Source: Panopea generosa
Taxonomy: Eukaryota; Mollusca; Bivalvia; Adapedonta; Hiatellidae
Assembly (NCBI GenBank): GCA_029582155.1
Contig: CM055900.1
Location: forward strand, 44,575,624-44,639,623
Direction of reading: 5' to 3'
DNA length: 64,000 nucleotides
The notes beneath the pieces are model-generated. The model was not told where the DNA came from. It did no database searches and saw only the letters and a program-made list of their open reading frames with translations. The translations under genes and the position numbers were made by a program. Positions 57,970 to 64,000 of this stretch are shown one piece after another (positions within the stretch are counted from its first letter, which is position 1; each line of letters begins with the position of its first letter).

Positions 57970-60722
57970 TTAATAAAGTGTTTACAATGTTTAATGTTAT
58001 ATTGTGATTGGTAGCATGTTATATTGTGATTTGTAGCATGTTATATTGTGATTTGTAGCATGTTATATTGTGATTTGTAGCATGTTATATTTGATTGGTA
58101 AAATACGTTTAATGTTATAGTGTGACTAGTAGCATGTTATATTTTGATTGGTACCATGTTATATTTTAAATGGTATCGTGATATATTGTGATTGGTAGTA
58201 TACGTTTATTGTTGTATTTTGATAGGTAGCATGTTATATTGTGATTGGTAGCTTACGTTTAATGTTATATTGTGATTGGTAACATGTTATATTGTGATTG
58301 GTAGCGTGTTAAATTGTGATTGGTAAAATATTTTTAATGTTATATTGTGATTGGTAGCGTGTTATATTTTAATATGAAGCATGTTATATTTTGATTGATA
58401 GCATGTTATATTGCGATTGGTAGCATGTTATATTGTGATTGGTAGCATGTTATATTGTGATTGGTAGCTTGTTATATTCTGATTAAAAGCATGTTATATT
58501 GTGGATGGAAGCATACGTCTAGTGTTATATTTTGATGATTGGCATGCTATATTGTGATTGATAGCTTACGTTTAATGTTATATTTTGATTGGTAGCATTT
58601 TATATTGTGATTGGTAGCGTGGTATTTTGTGATTGGTAGCATATTATATTTAAATGGTATCATGTTACATTTTAAACGGATCATGTTATATTATGATTGG
58701 CAAAATACGTTTAATGTTATAATGTGATTGGAAGCATGTTATATTGTGATTGGAAGCATGTTATATTGTGATTGGTAGCATGTTATATTGTGATTGGTAG
58801 CATACGTTAAATGTTATATTGTGATTGGTAGCATGTTATATTGTTATTGGTAGCATGTAATATTGTGATTGGTAGCATGTTATATTGTTATTGGTAGCAT
58901 GTTATATTGTGATTGGTAACATGTTATATTGTGATTGGTAGCATGTTAAATTGTGATTGGTAGCATGTTATATTGTGATTGGTAGCATGTTAAATTGTGA
59001 TTGGTAGCATACGTTAAATGTTATATTGTGATTGGTAGCATGTTATATTGTGATTGGTAACATGTTATATTGTGATTGGTAGCATATTATATTTAAATGG
59101 TTCATGTTACATTTTAAACGGATCATGTTATATTATGATTGGCAAAATACGTTTAATGTTATAATGTGATTGGAAGCATGTTATATTGTGATTGGAAGCA
59201 TGTTATATTGTGATTGGTAGCATGTTATATTGTGATTGGTAGCATACGTTAAATGTTATATTGCGATTGGTAGCATGTTATATTGCGATTGGTAACATGT
59301 TATATTGAGATTGGTAGCATGTTATATTGTGATTGGTAGCATACGTTAAATGTTATATTATGATTGGTAGCATGTTATATTGTGATTGGTAGCATACGTT
59401 AAATGTTATATTGTGATTGGTAGCATGTTAAATTGTGATTGGTAGCATGTTATATTGTAATTGGTAGCATGTAATATTGTGATTGGTAGCATACGTTAAA
59501 TGTTAAATCGGATTAGTAGCATGTTAAATTGTGATTGGTAGCATGTTATATTGTGATTGGTAGCATGTTATATTGCGATTGGTAGCATGTTATATTGCGA
59601 TTGGTAGCATGTTATATTGAGATTGGTAACATGTTAAATTGTGATTTGTAGCATGTTAAATTGTTATTGGTAACATGTTAAATTGTGATTGGTAGCATGT
59701 TAAATTGTGATTGGTAGCATACGTTAAATGTTATATTGTGATTTGTAGCATGTAATATTGTGATTGTTAACATGTTAAATTGTGATTGGTAGCATGTTAA
59801 ATTGTGATTGGTAGCTTACGTTAAATATTATATTGTGATTTGTAGCATTTTAAATTGTGATTTGCAGCATGTTATATTGTGATTGGTAGCATGTTAAATT
59901 GTGATTGGTAGCATGTTATATTGTGATTGGTAGCATGTTAAATTGTGATTGGTAGCATACGTTAAATGTTATATTGTGATTGGTAGCATGTTATATTGTG
60001 ATTGGTAGCATGGTATATTGTGATTGGTAAAATACGTTTAATGTTTTATTGTAATTTGGTAGCATGTTAAATTGTGATTGGTAGCATGTTGTATTGTGAT
60101 TGGTAAAATACGTTTAATGTTTTATTGTAATTGGTAGCATGTTAAATTGTGATTGGTAACATGTTATATTGTGATTGGTAGCATGTTATATTGTGATTGG
60201 TAGCATGGTATATTGTGATTGGTAAAATACGTTTAATGTTTTATTGTAATTTGGTAGCATGTTAAATTGTGATTGGTAGCATGTTGTATTGTGATTGGTA
60301 AAATACGTTTAATGTTTTATTGTAATTGGTAGCATGTTAAATTGTGATTGGTAACATGATATATTGTGATTGGTAGCATGTAATATTGTGATTGGTAGCA
60401 TGGTATATTGTGATTGGTAAAATACGTTTAATGTTTTATTGTAATTTGGTAGCATGTTAAATTGTGATTGGTAGCATGTTGTATTGTGATTGGTAAAATA
60501 CGTTTAATGTTTTATTGTAATTGGTAGCATGTTATATTTAATTGGTAGCATGTTATATTGTGATTTGTAGCATACGTTTAATTTTATATTGTGATTGGCA
60601 GCATGTTGTGTTTTGACTGGTAGCATATTATATTGTGATTGGTAGCATACGTTAAATGCTATAGTTTGATTGGTTATATGCTATTTTTTATTGGTAGTAT
60701 GTTATATTGTGATTGGAAGCAT
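57970..60722. repeat. 22/31-bp minisatellite, about 2.7 kb
   Basis: More than 100 tandem units. The basic 22-bp unit has core TATATTGTGATTGGTAGC plus ATGT. A longer 31-bp form inserts 'ACGTTTAAT' or 'ACGTTAAAT' (for example TAGCATACGTTAAATGTTAT). Long and short units alternate in blocks, and a segment near 58650-58830 is repeated almost exactly near 59080-59260, showing recent segmental duplication. A second such block repeats at 60030-60130, 60210-60320 and 60400-60520. There is no coding potential. Confidence 0.96.
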
Positions 60723-60814
60723 TGGCTAGCTCAGATTAGGATACACATTAATACTTTGATTTTTTTAATGTTGTTTTGGCGTGTTGGTAGACGAAAATTT
60801 AAATAAGAACCACC

Positions 60815-60890
60815 AGCACGACATATTCATACCCGCCATCTCGACAGTTATATAGATAATCATGTCGTGTTGGAACCCCTAAACGTCGAG
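60815..60890. repeat. imperfect inverted repeat
   Basis: CCAGCACGACATATTCAT pairs with ATCATGTCGTGTTGG, and 'ATCTCGACAG' weakly with 'AACGTCGAGAT'. It may be a decayed MITE end. Confidence 0.5.
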
Positions 60891-60949
60891 ATTTGAGATA
60901 AAGCTCTATTGTTTTCGTCGTGTCTTCAATACATCAAACAAACAGAAAT

Positions 60950-61130
60950 GATTAATTGAATATTTAGCGTCATTTTTCGCCATCGAGGGCTAAAAGACGT
61001 TCAGTTAACCTTACCACTGTTTCCTGGGATCTTAAAAGGTTAGCCAGTACTCAACCACATCTCATCTCCACAAGTAACATGGCAAAATTAAGCCAAGAGA
61101 CACTAAGAAATATATCATATAATGTGGAAT
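60950..61130 (-). repeat. tRNA-derived SINE, family 3 (reversed, headless)
   Basis: The reverse complement of the family-3 body: plus-strand 'GAATATTTAGCGTCATTTTT', 'GCCATCGAGGGCTAA', 'CACTGTTTCCTGGGATCTTA', 'AGTACTCAACCACATCTCAT', 'TCCACAAGTAACATG'. The tRNA head is missing, consistent with 5' truncation during retrotransposition. Confidence 0.82.
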
Positions 61131-61408
61131 TTGTTTCATAAATAAATGTCTTATCCTTTCTAATTGTGCTGAAATATGGGTTGACAACGGGTTTGTCGGG
61201 TTATTGAATTTTGCTGCTTATCGTACGCATACAAATATTTATTTCACGTGTCGTTTAATACCGCAAGCTTGACACGTGATTGTTCCAATTATACAATCAT
61301 TTATGAATGCTTTTCTATCTATAAGATATATAATACACGCAAACTTGGTAGCATATTTTGTCCCATATTTATAATTTTATTTATGCACTATACTTTATTA
61401 TTTACTCT
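61131..61408. other. AT-rich spacer, nothing seen
   Basis: No gene or element recognised. Confidence 0.45.
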
Positions 61409-61570
61409 ATATGTAATAACATTACGTTTATCACTTACCATCTATCAGTACATGATAGTATCATCCATATATCATATCAGTATATTCATTTCTTACCATC
61501 TATCACTTTCGTGGTAGTTGTATCAATATGTCAACATTACATTCATATATCACCGTCTATTGATCTCGTG
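61409..61570 (+). repeat. dispersed repeat with ~58-bp periodicity, copy 2
   Basis: Begins TATGTAATAACATTACGTTT and contains tandem units ending in 'ACATTCATATATCACCGTCT' or 'ATATTCATTTCTTACCATCT' followed by 'CGTGGTAG'. Matches 34929-35087. Confidence 0.68.
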
Positions 61571-62428
61571 GTAGAAAATACATCTCTACATATTTCCACA
61601 TTTTATAATATAAACACTGACACTTTGTGAAAAAACAGAATAAACTATCCCAATCTAATTACACATATCACAAAATGTTCAAATCTTATATACACAATAT
61701 AAACATCTCAAAATACTTCCCTAGATTCCTCGGCGTATATTCTCAAAAACAACTCTCAATAATGTGGATATAAAATGACATTAATCACAATCTAGTCTAA
61801 ACATATATAAATAATTTATACAGAATTTACTTAGATCTGATTATTTTAAAATATAACTATCGGATATTAAAATAACTAAACTAAAAGAAACGTTATATAA
61901 AAAATACTCACTCAGATACCGTATGTTTTGGTCAAGTTATAACGTTTTTCACTCTGTCACAACGTTTTCGCAATATGGAATTGTGTTAACTGAGAGAGAT
62001 GATGATATACATACGTGTATATATATACAAACATAACCACATACCACAGGAGAATCTCAAACAAAGCATGAAGTATCTAGCCACCCAGACATGGTACGAA
62101 TGAAAATGTACGAAAAGGTTACTTGTAAAATATGGTTAGTTTTACAATAATAAACACATTTATTTTTGCTAAATTGCTCATTATTCAACGGATTTTATGA
62201 AATAAACGTCAAAATGACTTATTCTTTAACCCAAAAATAAATATGTAAAATAACTTTAAAATTTTCATCCTATCTATATAGCGATAAGATTAATAAACCT
62301 GTACTACCCGACGCTATACATGGCCATACAATGTAAATAACTTTGCACTGATCAACCCTTATAATTCATGCCACATAACTGATCTTTTTTGTTACATAAA
62401 GCATATACAGATAAAGTGACTTTTTCAT
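61571..62428. other. AT-rich DNA, no gene seen
   Basis: No gene or element recognised. Confidence 0.5.
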
Positions 62429-62503
62429 TGCCGTTGTGGAGAATCGAACCGATGACCGTCAGATTCTGGATTCGTTGCTCTACCACTGGACCACGCACTT
62501 TTA
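62429..62503 (-). repeat. tRNA-like sequence (SINE head or tRNA relic)
   Basis: On the minus strand, an A-box-like GTGGTCCAGTGGTAGAGCA and a B-box ATCGGTTCGATTCTCC are at normal tRNA spacing, with CAGAATCTG between. The acceptor and T stems pair poorly, so this is more likely a decayed tRNA or SINE head than a working gene. Confidence 0.5.
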
Positions 62504-63670
62504 TTTGAAACCGATTTCACACTATTTCAACCGTTCTACTTTAATGAAATACCCCAGAGAAATACTGCATGATGCATTGTTCTGCACCCACTCTTTATCG
62601 CGCATCTCTAATACGAATACCTGAATATATGGCTTATGTATAATAATTCACAATTTAAATGATAACTCTCCTCCAAATACAATTACATTTGTCATTTATG
62701 TGCAATACACACTGTATTATTAATTATTAATATCAGATATAAATCACATAGTTTAAATGTATTTTAAATGTGAATTAGTTCAACGTGGAACAAAAGCAGT
62801 TGAGCGCTTTATGTATAACAACCAATAAACGTGTCGGTAAATGCATGTTTCTTTTATATTAAACGACAATGACGTAAATTTTATCAATTTTATTCGCGTC
62901 TACTTCCGGTTATATGAATATTTGTTTGTTAAGTTAGAAAAAGCGATCGTATCTATGACCGTTAGCTTATCTTTATGCCTGGGAATGTGTTTTAAACGAC
63001 ACCATGACGTTAGTTAGATATATTCTAATATGGGTTTGGAAATTAGGTATACCATGTGATTTCCAAAATGAACGTGTTAATAAGCGTGTGTTATGGTATA
63101 ATAAACAGGACAGTTGCCACAATGAGGTAGTTGACTCCTTGATGATTTAAAAGAATATTACATTTCAGCATAATTGTCGTATAGTCAAGTTGTATGAGAA
63201 AAAGAAAATAAAGAATATAAACATAAGCAACCTAGATTAAATTTTTTATAAAACACGCCTACTAAACACTCATATGGTGCTGACGTCAACACAAAGAGAG
63301 TGTCTTCCGGTGATGCAGAAAAGGTTTCTAAATTTACGTAAACAAGGTATGTCGTAGTCAATTATCACAAATAATTTCTTTATTGAGAATAAATCAAAAA
63401 AGTAAATCTGTCATACGATCCGTCTTTAATGCTATTTATTCACTCCAACTGTCCGCCTCAAAATGCAGATAGTTTTCACTCTACGTTCGATGTTTTGCAC
63501 GGAAATGATCGTCGGCGCTGGGAATGTTATGAAACGGCCCATGATAATGATAAATTACATTCAAAATAGCTCAGACTCGTTAAAATGTCCAACTAACATT
63601 CATCAAAGTAGATTTAAACGATTTGCGATATTAAAGGGTTGTTTAACAACTTAGGACATTAAAATTGTAT
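62504..63670. other. AT-rich DNA, no gene seen
   Basis: No gene recognised on either strand. Confidence 0.5.
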
Positions 63671-63682
63671 CCGTGCTGATTG

Positions 63683-64000
63683 AAAGTATCCGGTGTTGAA
63701 TAAGAGTGTCCGGTGTTGAATGGGAGTGCCCGGTGCTGAATGAGAGTGTCCGGTGTTGAATGAGATTTGAATGAGAGTGTCCGGTGCTTAATGAGAGTAC
63801 CCGGTACTGAATGAGAGTGCCCGGTGCTGAATGAGAGTGTCCGGTGTTGAATGAGAGTGTCCGGTGTTGAATAAAGTGTCAGGTGTTGAGTGTCTGATGT
63901 TGAATGAGAGTGTCCGGTGTTGAATGAGAGTGTCCTGTGTTGAATGAGAGTGTCAGTTGTTGAGTGTCCGATGTTGAATGAGAGTGTCCGGTGTTTAATG
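63683..64000. repeat. 20-bp tandem array, runs off the window
   Basis: About 16 units of TGAATGAGAGTGTCCGGTGT with small variants (GTGCCCGGTGCTGAATGAGA), plus two shortened units near 63756 and 63885. The true length is unknown because the window ends inside it. Confidence 0.93.

Noticed and set aside
57970..60722. Possible CRISPR array
   Set aside because: Units are contiguous tandem copies without unique spacers, in a eukaryotic genome; it is a minisatellite.
62429..62503. Functional tRNA gene on the minus strand
   Set aside because: Boxes are present, but the acceptor and T stems do not pair adequately.

Overview
The window is strongly AT-rich eukaryotic nuclear DNA from an invertebrate animal. 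The repeat content points to a mollusc, probably a bivalve: tRNA-headed SINEs, a repeat containing 'GGCCATAACT..GCCAAAATGCAA', CR1-like and L1/Tx1-like LINEs whose ORF1 carries an SGNH-esterase domain, mariner elements, many minisatellites, and a multi-copy uncharacterised protein family that I recall from bivalve gene sets. The mollusc call is inference and I cannot name a species. I found no convincing intact host gene. The only long intact reading frame belongs to a retrotransposon. The window reads as intergenic or intronic DNA built from nested and decayed mobile elements and satellite arrays.

Layout. 1-12 kb: mostly unique AT-rich DNA with a tRNA-derived SINE (1959-2255), a (CA)n tract, a perfect small palindrome (6099-6140), a decayed L1/Tx1-type LINE on the minus strand (6190-7815), and a ~46-bp tandem array (11121-11850). 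12.2-17.0 kb: a 23-bp satellite interrupted by a 5'-truncated but open LINE (12591-15265, reverse transcriptase plus RNase H) flanked by a matching 8-bp sequence. 17-22 kb: quiet, with SINE copies and a reverse-transcriptase fragment (20185-20640). 22.5-27.2 kb: a broken gene of an uncharacterised family with YqaJ-like nuclease motifs, split by a mariner transposon (24139-25473).

27.5-37.6 kb: a hAT-like MITE, two copies of a TTAA-target non-autonomous transposon, a foldback element, a 41-bp CpG-containing array, a truncated second mariner, and a SINE. 40.4-45.0 kb: a nearly complete but decayed CR1-like LINE (minus), with ORF1 (SGNH esterase plus zinc knuckles) and ORF2 (endonuclease remnant plus reverse transcriptase). 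45-53.3 kb: an orphan 111-codon reading frame, 33-bp, 165-bp and 44-bp tandem repeats, and several long palindromes, including two sibling hairpins with an unchanged loop. 53.4-58.0 kb: a decayed L1/Tx1-type LINE (minus), also with zinc knuckles and an SGNH domain in ORF1. 58.0-60.7 kb: a large 22/31-bp minisatellite. 60.7-64 kb: a reversed SINE, a tRNA-like relic, and a 20-bp array that runs off the end.

The elements do not form a pathway; their relationships are insertion and decay. LINE machinery of these types could have mobilised the SINEs. The clearest nestings are the LINE inside the 23-bp satellite, the mariner inside the YqaJ-like pseudogene, and the mariner remnant that ends at a dispersed 60-bp repeat.
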